This document shows, piece after piece, positions 52,470 to 61,237 of a stretch of 64,000 nt of DNA. Origin of the DNA: Deltaproteobacteria bacterium (lineage in GTDB: Bacteria; Myxococcota; JACRCW01). Within the stretch, counting starts at the first letter, position 1, and each line of letters begins with the position of its first letter. Below the pieces are notes generated by a model that worked only from the letters and a program-made list of their open reading frames with translations, had not been told where the DNA came from and made no database searches. Location of the stretch: assembly GCA_016218805.1 (NCBI GenBank), contig JACRCW010000159.1, positions 1 through 64,000 on the forward strand, written 5' to 3'. Position numbers and translations under genes: made by a program.

Positions 52470-55374
52470 GCTCCACCACGTCCACGCAGCGTGCGCACAG
52501 CAGCGGGTGCTGCGCGTGTGTGCCCACCGACGGGGAGTGCAGCCAACAGCGCGTGCACCGTGCGCCCGCGGCCGGCTCCACGCGGATGCGAAGGCCCTGC
52601 ACGGTGGCAGCGTCCTGGAACGTGTCATCCCGGACCTGCTCCAGCAGCTCCACCTGGCTGGCCAGCAGCAGGCCGGGCAGCTCGTCACTCAGGCCGTTGA
52701 GGAAGTCCCGCAGCTCAAACGGGCAGCTCAACAGCACCGCGGCCTCCGCGCTGTGGTGTCCTTGGGCGCGGAACGCTTCCAGCGCCTTCTGCACGTCCTG
52801 CCGCACGCGCAACACGCGCTCAAACGTCGACAGCACCGTGGCGCGGTCCGCGCGGTCGTACCCGTCGGCCGGCGCGGGCAGCTCCGCCAGATGCACGGAG
52901 CCGGCGCGCTTGGGGTCGGGCGGCAGCGCGTCCCAGGCCTCTTCGCAGGTGAACGGCAGGATGGGCGCCGCCAGCGCACACAGCCCACGCGTGATGAGGT
53001 ACAGCGCCGTCTGCGCCGAACGCCGGCGCGCGCTGGTGGTGGCGTCGCAGTACAGCGTGTCCTTCTGCACGTCCAGATAGAACGACGACAGGTCCCCGGA
53101 GATGAACTCGTTCACCGCGTGGATGACCTGGTGGAACTCGTAGGCCTCGTACGCGGCGCGCACGCGCACCACCAGGTCCGTGAAGCGCGCCAGGATGTAG
53201 CGGTCCAGCGGCGGCAGTCCCTCCCGCGGCACCAGGTCCCGCGCCGGATCAAAGTCCGATGGATGCACGTTCCCCAGCATGAACCGCAGCGTGTTGCGGA
53301 ACTTGCGGTAGCCCTCGGACAGGCGCGCCAGGATGGTGCGGCTGATGCGGATGTCTCCCGTGTAGTCCGTGGCTGCCACCCACAGGCGCAACAGTTCCGC
53401 CCCGTGTTCCGCAATCACCTCGTCAGGCGGGATGTAGTTGGCGGAGCTCTTGGAATACTTGTGTCCCTTCCCGTCCACCACAAACCCGTGCGTGAGCACC
53501 GTGCGGTACGGCACCAGGTGACGCGCGCCCACGGCAATGAGCAGCGTGGAGTGGAACCAGCCGCGGTGCTGGTCGCTCCCCTCCAGGTACAGGTCCGCGG
53601 GCAGCGAGACGTGCCGCCAACGGCCGGACCCGCACACAGCGGCGTAGGACGCGCCGGATTCAAACCACACGTCCAGGATGTCCTGCTCCGGGCGGAAGCT
53701 GGTGCCGCCGCAGCCGCTGCAGGTCATCCCCGCCGGGTGCAGCTCGGCGGGCGCGCGCGTCCACCACGCGTCGGCGCCTTCGCGTTCAAACAACGCAGCC
53801 ACGTGTTCCATCACCTCACGCGTGGCCGTGGAGCGGCCGCAGCCCGTGCAGTGGAACGCCGGGATGGGGACGCCCCACACGCGCTGGCGGCTGATGCACC
53901 AGTCCGGCCGCGCCTGCAGCATCCCGCGGATGCGCTGGATGCCCCATGACGGGACCCAGCTCACCCCGGGCAGCGCGTCCAGCGCGGCCTGCCGCAATCC
54001 GGACGCTTCCATGGAGATGAACCACTGCTCCGTCGCGCGGAAGATGACCGGGTTCTTGCAGCGCCAGCAGTGCGGGTAGTCGTGCTCCACGCGCGCATCC
54101 GGACTGCCCAGCAGCATCCCGCGCTCCGCCAGCAGGCGCATCACCGCGGCGTTGCCGGATGGCCGGCCGCCACGGGACTGCACCACGTGCAGACCGGTCA
54201 GCGCCGGCTCCCGCGCCGCAGCGGTGAACAACCCATCCGCATCCACCGGCGTGGCAATCTCCAGGCCCACCTGCCGCCCCAGCACAAAATCCTCCGGCCC
54301 GTGCCCCGGCGCCGTGTGCACCAGCCCCGTGCCCTGGTCCGCTTTCACGCCCTCTGAGCGGATGAACGGGACGCGCAGCCCGGGCAGGAACGGGTGATCC
54401 GCGCCCAGCGTGTTGCGCCCATCCGGCGAGCACACCGCCCCCAGTTCCACCGGAATCCCGTCAACAAGCTGCGCGCCCGTGGCGGCCTCCACCGCCGCGC
54501 GCATCCGCTCCGCCACGATGTAGCGGCCCGCCCGCCCGTCCACGCGCCACGCGCGGTAGCCGAACGTGTCATCCCCGACGGCAATGGCGCGGTTGGCCGG
54601 CAGCGTCCAGGGCGTGGTGGTCCAGACCAGCGCGCTCACCCGTTCGGTGGCCAGCGCGGGGTTGAGCGCCACGCGCGTGGCGTCATCCGTGACGGGGAAG
54701 GCCACAAACGCGGACGGCGAGTGCAGCACCTGGTGCTCCACCTCCGCCTCCGCCAGCGCCGTGCGGCAGCTCCAGCACCAGTGCACCGGCTTGGTGCCCT
54801 TGTAGAGCGTGCGCCCGTCGGCAAACCGCGCCAGTTCGCGGATCACGGAGGCTTCGTAGGTGGGATCCAGTGTGCGGTACGGCGCGTCCCACTGCGCAAA
54901 CACGCCCAGGCGGCGGAACTGCTCGCGCTGCACGCCCATCCACTTCTCCGCCTCCTGGCGGCACCGTGCGCGCACCTCCAGGCGCGGGAGCGTGGCCTTC
55001 TCATCAGGCGAAAGCGCACGGTCCACGTTGAGCTCAATGGGAAGGCCGTGGCAGTCCCAGCCGGGGACCAGGTTGCACAGCCACCCGGTCATGTTCCGGT
55101 ACTTGGCCACAATGTCCTTCAACGTCTTGTTGAGGATGTGGCCGTGGTGGATGTTGCCGTTGGCGTAGGGCGGCCCGTCGTGGAGGACAAACAGCTTCCC
55201 CGCCCGGTTCTTCTCCAGCACGCGCGCGTACAGGTCCGTGCGCTCCCAGTGCGCCAGCAGCCGCGGCTCCAATTGCGGGAGGTTGGCCTTCATGGGGAAG
55301 TCCGTGCGCGGCAGCCGCACCGTGTCACGGTATCCGCCCGCGGCCACCGCGGGTGCCTGTGCGTCCGTAGTCAC
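52462..55374 (-). CDS. ileS: Isoleucyl-tRNA synthetase
   Basis: A 970-aa class I synthetase. 'PPYANGNIHHGHILNKTLKD' is the HIGH motif; 'YSKSSANYIPPDE' replaces KMSKS; 'DWCISRQRVWGVPIPAFHC' and 'CWRCKNPVIFRATEQWFISM' are typical; a C-terminal zinc finger 'CTRCWLHSPSVGTHAQHPLL' + 'CARC' is present. Starts: an upstream ATG at 55422 gives MTPTNAPRYGAA..., but the GTG at 55374 has GGGAGG five bases upstream and starts VTTDAQAP, so I chose it. The first ~70 bp and the upstream sequence are duplicated 1193 bp away at 56499-56862. lipB overlaps the stop. Confidence 0.95.
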   Translation of the reverse strand: MTTDAQAPAVAAGGYRDTVRLPRTDFPMKANLPQLEPRLLAHWERTDLYARVLEKNRAGKLFVLHDGPPYANGNIHHGHILNKTLKDIVAKYRNMTGWLCNLVPGWDCHGLPIELNVDRALSPDEKATLPRLEVRARCRQEAEKWMGVQREQFRRLGVFAQWDAPYRTLDPTYEASVIRELARFADGRTLYKGTKPVHWCWSCRTALAEAEVEHQVLHSPSAFVAFPVTDDATRVALNPALATERVSALVWTTTPWTLPANRAIAVGDDTFGYRAWRVDGRAGRYIVAERMRAAVEAATGAQLVDGIPVELGAVCSPDGRNTLGADHPFLPGLRVPFIRSEGVKADQGTGLVHTAPGHGPEDFVLGRQVGLEIATPVDADGLFTAAAREPALTGLHVVQSRGGRPSGNAAVMRLLAERGMLLGSPDARVEHDYPHCWRCKNPVIFRATEQWFISMEASGLRQAALDALPGVSWVPSWGIQRIRGMLQARPDWCISRQRVWGVPIPAFHCTGCGRSTATREVMEHVAALFEREGADAWWTRAPAELHPAGMTCSGCGGTSFRPEQDILDVWFESGASYAAVCGSGRWRHVSLPADLYLEGSDQHRGWFHSTLLIAVGARHLVPYRTVLTHGFVVDGKGHKYSKSSANYIPPDEVIAEHGAELLRLWVAATDYTGDIRISRTILARLSEGYRKFRNTLRFMLGNVHPSDFDPARDLVPREGLPPLDRYILARFTDLVVRVRAAYEAYEFHQVIHAVNEFISGDLSSFYLDVQKDTLYCDATTSARRRSAQTALYLITRGLCALAAPILPFTCEEAWDALPPDPKRAGSVHLAELPAPADGYDRADRATVLSTFERVLRVRQDVQKALEAFRAQGHHSAEAAVLLSCPFELRDFLNGLSDELPGLLLASQVELLEQVRDDTFQDAATVQGLRIRVEPAAGARCTRCWLHSPSVGTHAQHPLLCARCVDVVEHV

Positions 55375-55669
55375 GGAGACCTCCCGCGCGGCGCCGTAGC
55401 GGGGCGCGTTCGTCGGGGTCAAGGCCGGGCGGGGCTCTGGCGCGCGGGCCGCGCGGGCTATCTTGTGCGGATGCGCACTGCGTCACTGTTCCCGCTGCTG
55501 CTTTGCACCGTCACGGCGCGCGCGGACTTCCGCGACGACCCGGAGCGCGCCCCTCGCGTGAAGGCCGCACGGCAGCGCGCCACCGACGTCATCCAGGGCC
55601 ACTACCGGGCCGCCGGCGTGGCCTACCCCGGCCGCGTGCACCTGCGCGCGTTCAAGGGTGAAGGCGTGG
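55304..55669. repeat. Left copy of the 366-bp ileS/L,D-transpeptidase intergenic duplication
   Basis: Covers the first ~24 codons of ileS, the intergenic region and the first ~66 codons of the L,D-transpeptidase. It matches 56499-56862 at about 96-97 percent; the offset is constant at 1193 bp except for one gap near the left end. The match ends at GAAGGCGTGG (55669 / 56862). Confidence 0.95.
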
Positions 55670-55698
55670 CGACCGTGATCATCGGCCCGGGTGGGTGA
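55471..55698 (+). pseudogene. Truncated L,D-transpeptidase copy
   Basis: Encodes MRTASLFPLLLCTVTARADF and 55 more residues, nearly identical to the first 66 residues of the intact gene at 56664, then diverges into cargo sequence (VATVIIGPGG) and stops. It lacks the catalytic domain. It is a by-product of the segmental duplication. Confidence 0.9.
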
Positions 55699-55710
55699 GA
55701 AGGACCAGTG

Positions 55711-56263
55711 CTATGGGGTCGCGCGTAGGTCGGTGTACTCGGGGTGATGCTCCAACGCGGTCGTGGCTTGAGCGATCCACGTGGGAAGTGCGCCGTAGAC
55801 CTTGCGCAACTGGCCGTCCTGGGTGCGCGCACACAAGCGCGCGTCCGTGCCATCCACCGAGTTGTCGTAGATGTAGACGCGGTTGGCATGCCGCCGGCAA
55901 GTTGGCGAGTGACCGGGTCCAACGGGTGACGATCTTGTCGATGGGCACCGTGTGCCCGCCCTCGATGACGCGTGCCGTCACGCGCGCGGCGTTGATGGTG
56001 GGGTCGGACGTTCCGATGAAGAACACGCGGACGAAGTAGCCCGCAGCGCGGCACGCCTCGACGAACGCGACCTTGTCGCGGGTCGAGAACACGGTTCAAA
56101 CGCCAGGCTCGCACCCGCGGCGCGCAGTTCTTCGCGCCGGGCGGTGGTCCACTGCGCAGCGCGCATCACCGCCTCCGGCGAGTTCCAGTCTCCGAAGCGG
56201 TCACGGGACCGTTGTCTTGCCCGCGCCGTTGGGCCCTGCCACCACCGGCAGGACGGGGCTCAT
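55711..56263 (-). pseudogene. Zeta-type toxin kinase, multiply frameshifted
   Basis: Reading right to left: MSPVLPVVAGPNGAGKTTVP (P-loop GPNGAGKTT) then a stop; SPEAVMRAAQWTTARREELR and 'AAGASLAF' in another frame; 'EACRAAGYFVRVFFIGTSDP', 'RVIEGGHTVPIDKIVTRWTR' and 'SLANL' in a third; then 'NRVYIYDNSVDGTDARLCAR' ending 'DLRATP'. All are consecutive blocks of a zeta (UDP-GlcNAc kinase) toxin. At least three frame changes and a probable deletion after the P-loop mean no functional toxin. The ATG overlaps the upstream small gene's stop (ATGA). Confidence 0.8.
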
Positions 56264-56457
56264 GCGCGGCGGTCACCCAGAGGGGAGGGCGCGTCCACCG
56301 CGTTCGCGTCGGCAAGGCGGCGGACCTCCGCGTACAGCCGTTGCAGGGCGGCCTGGTGGCGCGCAGTGACGTCGGCAAAGGCTTCGTGTGACAACTCCAC
56401 GAGTTCCTCGTCCGTTGGCTCGTAAGCGGGGTCGGCGAAATTCGTCTTGCGCGACAT
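56260..56457 (-). CDS. Small antitoxin-like protein preceding the zeta toxin remnant
   Basis: A 65-aa acidic helical protein: MSRKTNFADPAYEPTDEELV then 'ELSHEAFADVTARHQAALQR' and an acidic tail. Its stop overlaps the zeta ATG by 4 bp, the usual antitoxin-before-toxin order, so I infer an antitoxin role. It has no recognised DNA-binding motif. The frame is intact although the toxin is not. Its ATG at 56457 lies about 40 bp from the duplication edge. Confidence 0.55.
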   Translation of the reverse strand: MSRKTNFADPAYEPTDEELVELSHEAFADVTARHQAALQRLYAEVRRLADANAVDAPSPLGDRRA

Positions 56458-56498
56458 GGCGCCATCGTAGTGCGCCGCCCGTCGTGGCACCAGCCCGG

Positions 56499-56862
56499 TG
56501 CGCGGCACCGCACGGCGTCCCGGTATCCGCCCGCGGGCGCCGCGGGTGCCTGTGCCTCCGTAGTCACGGAGACCTCCCGCGCGGCGCCGTAGCGGGGCGC
56601 GTTCGTCGGGGTCAAGGCCGGGCGGGGCTCTGGCGCGCGGGCCGCGCGGGCTATCTTGTGTGGATGCGCGCCGCGTCACTGTTCCCGCTGCTGCTTTGCA
56701 CCGTCACGGCGCGCGCGGACTTCCGCGACGACCAGGAGCGCGCCCCCCGCGTGAAGGCCGCACGGCAGCGCGCCACCGACGTCATCCAGGGCCACTACCG
56801 GGCCGCCGGCGTGGCCTACCCCGGCCGCGTGCACCTGCGCGCGTTCAAGGGTGAAGGCGTGG
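56499..56862. repeat. Right copy of the ileS/L,D-transpeptidase intergenic duplication
   Basis: Corresponds to 55304-55669. It carries a truncated ileS 5' end that continues into cargo on its left side and the intact transpeptidase gene to its right. About 10 differences over ~350 bp. Confidence 0.95.
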
Positions 56863-57395
56863 TGGAACTGTGGGCCGGACCCGACGGCCAGGAACTCAAG
56901 CGCGTGCGGTCTTTTGCGGTGTGCGCGCGCAGCGGCGGCCTGGGGCCCAAGCGCAAGGAGGGGGACGGCCAGGTACCGGAGGGGTTCTACCAAGTGGACC
57001 GGTTCAACCCATACTCCAACTTCCACCTCTCGCTCGGCGTGAGCTACCCCAACGCGGCGGACCGCGTGCGCAACAAGGGCAACCGCCTGGGCGGGGACAT
57101 CTTTGTGCACGGCAACTGCGTGACCATTGGGTGCCTGCCGCTGCGGGACGGGCCCATTGAGGAACTCTACGTGGCGGTGCTGGACGCGCGGCTGGGCGGG
57201 CAGAAGTCCATCCCCGTGCACATCTTCCCGCACCGCATGGATGATGAGGGCATGAAGTGGCTGCGCGCGTTGGGCCCGGATGACGCGTTGTGGGCGTTCT
57301 GGGAGGAACTGCGGCCCGGGTATGATGCGTTCGAACGGACGCACCGCGTGCCGCGCGTCGTCGTGGACCGGGCGGGACACTACGTCGTGAGATAG
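56664..57395 (+). CDS. L,D-transpeptidase (YkuD-type, YafK-like), exported
   Basis: A 243-aa exported protein with a signal peptide (MRAASLFPLLLCTVTARADF). The catalytic site is in 'GDIFVHGNCVTIGCLPLRDG' (HG..GC), so it may cross-link peptidoglycan or attach proteins to it in the periplasm. Other YafK-like features: 'VPEGFYQVDRFNPYSNFHLS' and 'YPNAADRVRNKGNRLGG'. A good -10-like TATCTT lies just upstream, shared with the divergent ileS. The first ~66 codons are repeated at 55471. Probably a single-gene transcript. Confidence 0.9.
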   Translation: MRAASLFPLLLCTVTARADFRDDQERAPRVKAARQRATDVIQGHYRAAGVAYPGRVHLRAFKGEGVVELWAGPDGQELKRVRSFAVCARSGGLGPKRKEGDGQVPEGFYQVDRFNPYSNFHLSLGVSYPNAADRVRNKGNRLGGDIFVHGNCVTIGCLPLRDGPIEELYVAVLDARLGGQKSIPVHIFPHRMDDEGMKWLRALGPDDALWAFWEELRPGYDAFERTHRVPRVVVDRAGHYVVR

Positions 57396-57460
57396 CCGCT
57401 GTCGTCGAGGGTGACCGCGGGGCGTGGCTCGGCAGGAGCCTCGCCCTCCCAGGCACACCA

Positions 57461-58315
57461 CTACTTCTCGGGCGGGTACTCGTAGAAGCCCGCGCCCGTC
57501 TTCCGGCCCAGCTTCCCCGCACGCACCAGGCGGCGGAGGATCTGCGGCGGACGGAACTGCTCGCCCACCTCGCGCCACAGGTGGTCCGCAATGGCCAGCC
57601 GCACGTCCAGCCCCACAAGGTCCGTCAGCTTCAGCGGCCCCATGGGGTGCCGGTACCCAAGCTCCATCGCGCGGTCTATGTCCTCCGGCGACGCCACACC
57701 CTCCTCCACCATGCGCATGGCCTCCAACCCCAGGATGATCCCCAGCCGCGAGCTGGCGAACCCCGGGCTGTCCCGCACCACAATGGCCTCCTTGCCCAAC
57801 CGCTTCACCAAATCCTTCGCCGCCGCCACCGTGGCGTCGTCGGTGCGTTCGCCGCGAACCACTTCCACCAGCTGCATCACCGGCACCGGGTTGAAGAAGT
57901 GCATGCCCACGCAGCGGCCCGGCTTCTGCAACGCGCTCCCCACCTGCGTGATGGACAGACTGGAGGTGTTCGTCGCCAGGATTGCGCGCTCGCTGATCAC
58001 CTTCTCCGCCGCCGCGAACAACCGCTGCTTGGCGCCCATGTCCTCGACGATCGCCTCCACCACCAGGTCCGCGCCTTCGCATGCGGCACGCACGTCAGTC
58101 GTCGTACGGAAGCGGCCGCGCGCGGCTTCCAGGTCTGCCGCGGACAGCTTGCCCTTCTCCGCCGCCTTGGCCAGGCCGCCCAGCACCTTCTGCTTGCCGC
58201 TCTCCAGCCGGCCTGCGTCCTCTTCCATGCCGCTGACGGTGAAGCCCGCCTGCAGCAGCACCTGCGCAATGCCGCTTCCCATGGTTCCCAGTCCCATCAC
58301 CGCTGCGCGTTCCAT
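57461..58315 (-). CDS. hbd: 3-hydroxybutyryl-CoA dehydrogenase
   Basis: A 284-aa NAD(P)-dependent dehydrogenase interconverting 3-hydroxyacyl-CoA and acetoacetyl-CoA-type substrates. Rossmann signature 'VMGLGTMGSGIAQVLLQAGF', 'TNTSSLSITQVGSALQKPGR', the catalytic His in 'GMHFFNPVPVMQLVEVV', 'SPGFASSRLGIILGLEAMRM' and the C-terminal 'LRRLVRAGKLGRKTGAGFYE' are diagnostic. ATG 58315 has GGAGG six bases upstream, better than the in-frame ATG at 58333. Its RBS and upstream ~79 bp are duplicated at 59972-60050. Convergent with the transpeptidase gene. Confidence 0.94.
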   Translation of the reverse strand: MERAAVMGLGTMGSGIAQVLLQAGFTVSGMEEDAGRLESGKQKVLGGLAKAAEKGKLSAADLEAARGRFRTTTDVRAACEGADLVVEAIVEDMGAKQRLFAAAEKVISERAILATNTSSLSITQVGSALQKPGRCVGMHFFNPVPVMQLVEVVRGERTDDATVAAAKDLVKRLGKEAIVVRDSPGFASSRLGIILGLEAMRMVEEGVASPEDIDRAMELGYRHPMGPLKLTDLVGLDVRLAIADHLWREVGEQFRPPQILRRLVRAGKLGRKTGAGFYEYPPEK

Positions 58316-58316
58316 T

Positions 58317-58396
58317 TCTGCCTCCGCCGTCATTGTGGCGGGCGCGGTGTGACGCCGTGGCGTGGCCGCGTCAAGGCCCGGTGATGCCGCGCGCCA
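58317..58396. repeat. hbd-upstream direct repeat, left copy
   Basis: About 79 bp beginning 2 bp upstream of the hbd ATG and including its RBS. It matches 59972-60050 at about 92 percent (6 differences). It brackets the 467-aa gene. Confidence 0.9.
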
Positions 58397-58559
58397 CCCG
58401 CTGGGCAAATTGGGGCGGGGACCTTCCGGGTCACCTCCATGACGACACGCGCAGCACGCGAAGGCCCAACGACACCCAGCGACGACGAGACGGACGACCC
58501 ACGTGCGCCTTGCCGGAGGGAGTGCGGCGGCGCAGGATTGCGGGGGGGGATAGCCCTGC

Positions 58560-59963
58560 ATGGACACGACAGCGATTCCAGGACGACGGATGGGCCCACT
58601 TTCCGGTGCTGAAGGAGCGCGTGGTCAACCGGGCACCCGGGTGGGCGGCCTGCCACGCCAACGAGCACGCCTGGTCACGTGCATCACCGCTGCGCTGTGT
58701 TGCATGGGGGAGGACTGTGGCGACGAAGGGGTCACCAACACGGTGATACACGGTGATGGGACGATCGAGCGCTCGGTGGTGCAACGGCGGGTTGCGTTTC
58801 CCGTAGACCCCGCGTCCGCGGGTTGGCAGCAGATTCGGAACAATGCGACTCCCGCGGACGCTGAGGCGAGTTGGCGGTCCCCGCAGAAGCCTCTTCAGGA
58901 AACGAATCTATTTGGCGTCCGGGGGCGCTTCTCCCGCGCCGAAGACATTCCGGCGCACACGCGACTCGCGAACGGGAGTGCGTATCCTGTTCGACGGAAG
59001 TACCAGCGGCGGGCGTTGGTGTTTGCATGGGAACACTCGTGGACAGAGACCTTTCCCCAGACGCGTCGCCTGTCGGCAGCCTTGGAGGCTGCGGAAATCA
59101 TGTACGACGACCGCGTGTGGGAGAATGAAGTACTTTTCGATGAGGTGTACGGGCGCGTTTGTGATGCATCTCCCTTCTATCGGTGGGCTCGCACCGAAGG
59201 GCGCACGTGGGTGCTTGAGTTGACAACCGCGCTCCTTGTCGCGGACTTTGACCCGCTTTCCGAAGCGTTTCTCGACGAGTACTTGGCCATTGCGCGGAAG
59301 CACGGGTTTGACCCCAGTGCGCAAGGTCCGTTCAAAGACGCATGGTGGCACCCCGTTTCCCGTTTCGCCCGGACCAGGTTTCTCGCGCTGGCCCGCCCGC
59401 GCGGAGACGCCGGACCCGTGTCAGAGGAGATGGCCTCGCTGGCAGTGGGGGAAGCGGAGGAACCGGACGGTGGGCCGATTGCGGACGCGAGGAAACGTGT
59501 CACGGCACGATTCGGCTCACCTCTTGGCTCCATTCGAGAGGAACCCTGGGCGCGACTCACTGGAGATCTCGCCTCTTCTCCGTCGACAACGGACACGCTC
59601 ACCATGCCGGGAATTGTCGTTGAATCAACCGGTGAGCAGATTGCGCCCAATCGGGTTCGCTGGCGAAGCGGGCGCAAGGAAGCGTGGAGCGCGCGCGGGC
59701 TGACCCTGGCCGCGACCTCCCTTGAACCCTCCGTCTCCGCACAGCGTGCCATGGGCGTGAAGATCACCACGCACGAAGACCTGGTGCGATGGCGCGACCT
59801 CTACAATGCGCTCGGGGAAGAAGACGCCGCACGCGTCGTGCAATCGGTGAAGCAACGTTCGCGCAGACCGTTGCTGGAGTGGTGGCGGTCTCCTGCTTGC
59901 GCGCGTGTGCCAGAAGTGGGTGCGGTCCTGGGCTTCCTGAAGTGGAAGCCTGGCCCCAGGTAG
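58560..59963 (+). CDS. Orphan secreted or membrane-associated protein, hypothetical
   Basis: A 467-aa frame with an uncertain start. A hydrophobic stretch with a lipobox-like LCCM (TCITAALCCMGEDCGDEGVT) near residues 40-60 suggests a lipoprotein whose real start is a downstream GTG (58641) or similar. The body is mixed alpha/beta ('YPVRRKYQRRALVFAWEHSW', 'RTEGRTWVLELTTALLVADF', 'FDPLSEAFLDEYLAIARKHG'). Codons such as GAA, TTT, CGA and AAT are more common than in neighbours, suggesting transfer. Inserted between two copies of the hbd upstream region. No family is recognised. Confidence 0.65.
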   Translation: MDTTAIPGRRMGPLSGAEGARGQPGTRVGGLPRQRARLVTCITAALCCMGEDCGDEGVTNTVIHGDGTIERSVVQRRVAFPVDPASAGWQQIRNNATPADAEASWRSPQKPLQETNLFGVRGRFSRAEDIPAHTRLANGSAYPVRRKYQRRALVFAWEHSWTETFPQTRRLSAALEAAEIMYDDRVWENEVLFDEVYGRVCDASPFYRWARTEGRTWVLELTTALLVADFDPLSEAFLDEYLAIARKHGFDPSAQGPFKDAWWHPVSRFARTRFLALARPRGDAGPVSEEMASLAVGEAEEPDGGPIADARKRVTARFGSPLGSIREEPWARLTGDLASSPSTTDTLTMPGIVVESTGEQIAPNRVRWRSGRKEAWSARGLTLAATSLEPSVSAQRAMGVKITTHEDLVRWRDLYNALGEEDAARVVQSVKQRSRRPLLEWWRSPACARVPEVGAVLGFLKWKPGPR

Positions 59964-59971
59964 CAGAGCTG

Positions 59972-60050
59972 TCTGCCTCCGCCGTGGTTCTGGCGGGCGC
60001 GGTGTGACGCCGTGGCGTGGCCGCGTCAACGCCCGTTGATGCCGCGCGCG
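59972..60050. repeat. hbd-upstream direct repeat, right copy
   Basis: Matches 58317-58396 in the same orientation. Unlike the left copy it is not followed on its left by hbd codons and on its right opens into degenerate sequence. Confidence 0.9.
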
Positions 60051-60526
60051 GCCAGGCGTTCCGTCATCTCAGCGAGGTACCGGCCTTGGGGCCGGAATCG
60101 CACAGATTGCACAGCTCAGCCATCCGGAGCGCACGTTGGACGTCGTAGCAGTGGGGCAATGCGGCGGCCGCTACCAGGTGTTTCCGTCGACATACCCATC
60201 CAGCCGCAGGGTGAGAAGCCACCGCGCACCATCTTGTCGACGGATCTCGCCATTCCATCTTCTATCCAGCCGGTGCGCTTGCCGTGGCAGTGGTGGCGGC
60301 CGTAGCACGACGTTGACACCCACCACCCAAGGAGACGCCAGGGCGACCCGTTCGGGCTGTCAAGTTCAACCTCGCCACCGCCATTGCGGCGCTGCCGGAT
60401 GAAGCGCGTCTCAAGGACCCCGGCCTCCGGGCAGACATCTACCGCGGTGAGGCGAGCGCCAGCGCCCTCAACGCCAAGGCGCAGCGCAGCAAGTTCCTCC
60501 CGTGCCGGGGTTCTCCGTCAGCCACG
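60051..60526. other. Degenerate region, no intact gene
   Basis: Contains one plausible coding fragment on the + strand (about 60359-60500, VKFNLATAIAALPDEARLKD and 'PGLRADIYRGEASASALNAK') without a start or stop context or recognised family. The rest shows only short frames on both strands. Confidence 0.5.
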
Positions 60527-60650
60527 TGCGGAACAGCCGCCCCTCCTGGTCAACCAGCGTGAAGACCGGCATGAACGCCACCGCGATGACCAGTGGCGAG
60601 AAGAACACGCCGGGCCCCACCTCCAGCAGTGCCTCCAGTCTCACGTCGTG
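60527..60650 (-). pseudogene. Fragment of a CzcA/CusA-type heavy-metal RND efflux pump
   Basis: The minus strand reads 'LEALLEVGPGVFFSPLVIAV' and 'AFMPVFTLVDQEGRLFRTW', which matches the conserved segment of CzcA/CusA/SilA pumps (EVGPALFFSLLVI...FLPVF.LE.QEGRLF). Only ~40 residues remain of an ~1040-aa protein. The CzcA frame is set between + strand phosphatase fragments. Confidence 0.8.
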
Positions 60651-60677
60651 GAAATCACCCATACGGCCCCCGGCAAT

Positions 60678-61123
60678 CCAATGGTGGCAGCGGTTCACCG
60701 GCTCCGGCGCGCTGTGGAAGCTGTGGGGCAACGAGGTCCTGGTGGCCCCGCTCATCGTCCCCAAGGTGTGCCCCACCGGCCTGGTGCGTGACGCCAACGG
60801 CGACCTCGTGCGTGCGTGGCGCTGAGGCTGGACTCGTGGGACTGGTTTGCCGCGGAACGCCAGGACATCCTCACGCGCTTGTGGCAGGGCAACGTCCGCA
60901 ACCTGCTGGTGCTCACCGGTGACCTGCGTTCCACCATCATGGCGTCCGCCTATTGACCCCGAGCTCGCCTGGACAGTGAACGCTGGGGTCACGGCGTGCT
61001 CGCAGCGGCGCCACGTGTGAGGTGGTGCAAGTGGACAAGAGCCTGGACGCAGACCCCGCCGAAGTGCTGGTGGTGCGGCAGGTGGCGGTGGACGCGGGCA
61101 GCACCGTGGTGCGCAACCTCTGA
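60678..61123 (+). pseudogene. PhoD-like alkaline phosphatase remnant
   Basis: Frame 1: 'WWQRFTGSGALWKLWGNEVL' followed by 'VAPLIVPK'; then after a one-base shift 'LDSWDWFAAERQDILTRLWQ' and 'GNVRNLLVLTGDLRSTIMAS', then another shift and 'EVVQVDKSLDADPAEVLVVR' ending at a TGA at 61121. This is the C-terminal part of a PhoD phosphatase (the D.WDGYPAER...VLTGDVHS pattern), with at least two frameshifts and the N-terminal domain missing. Confidence 0.75.
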
Positions 61124-61237
61124 TTGTCCCTGGGCCACCTCAGAACGCGCACGGGATGACCCGCATCACGCCGGGCCCGTCCACGCTCGTGATAGCGTCT
61201 GCGCCCCCGGATCCCCCGGTCCTACTGGGAGACGCTG

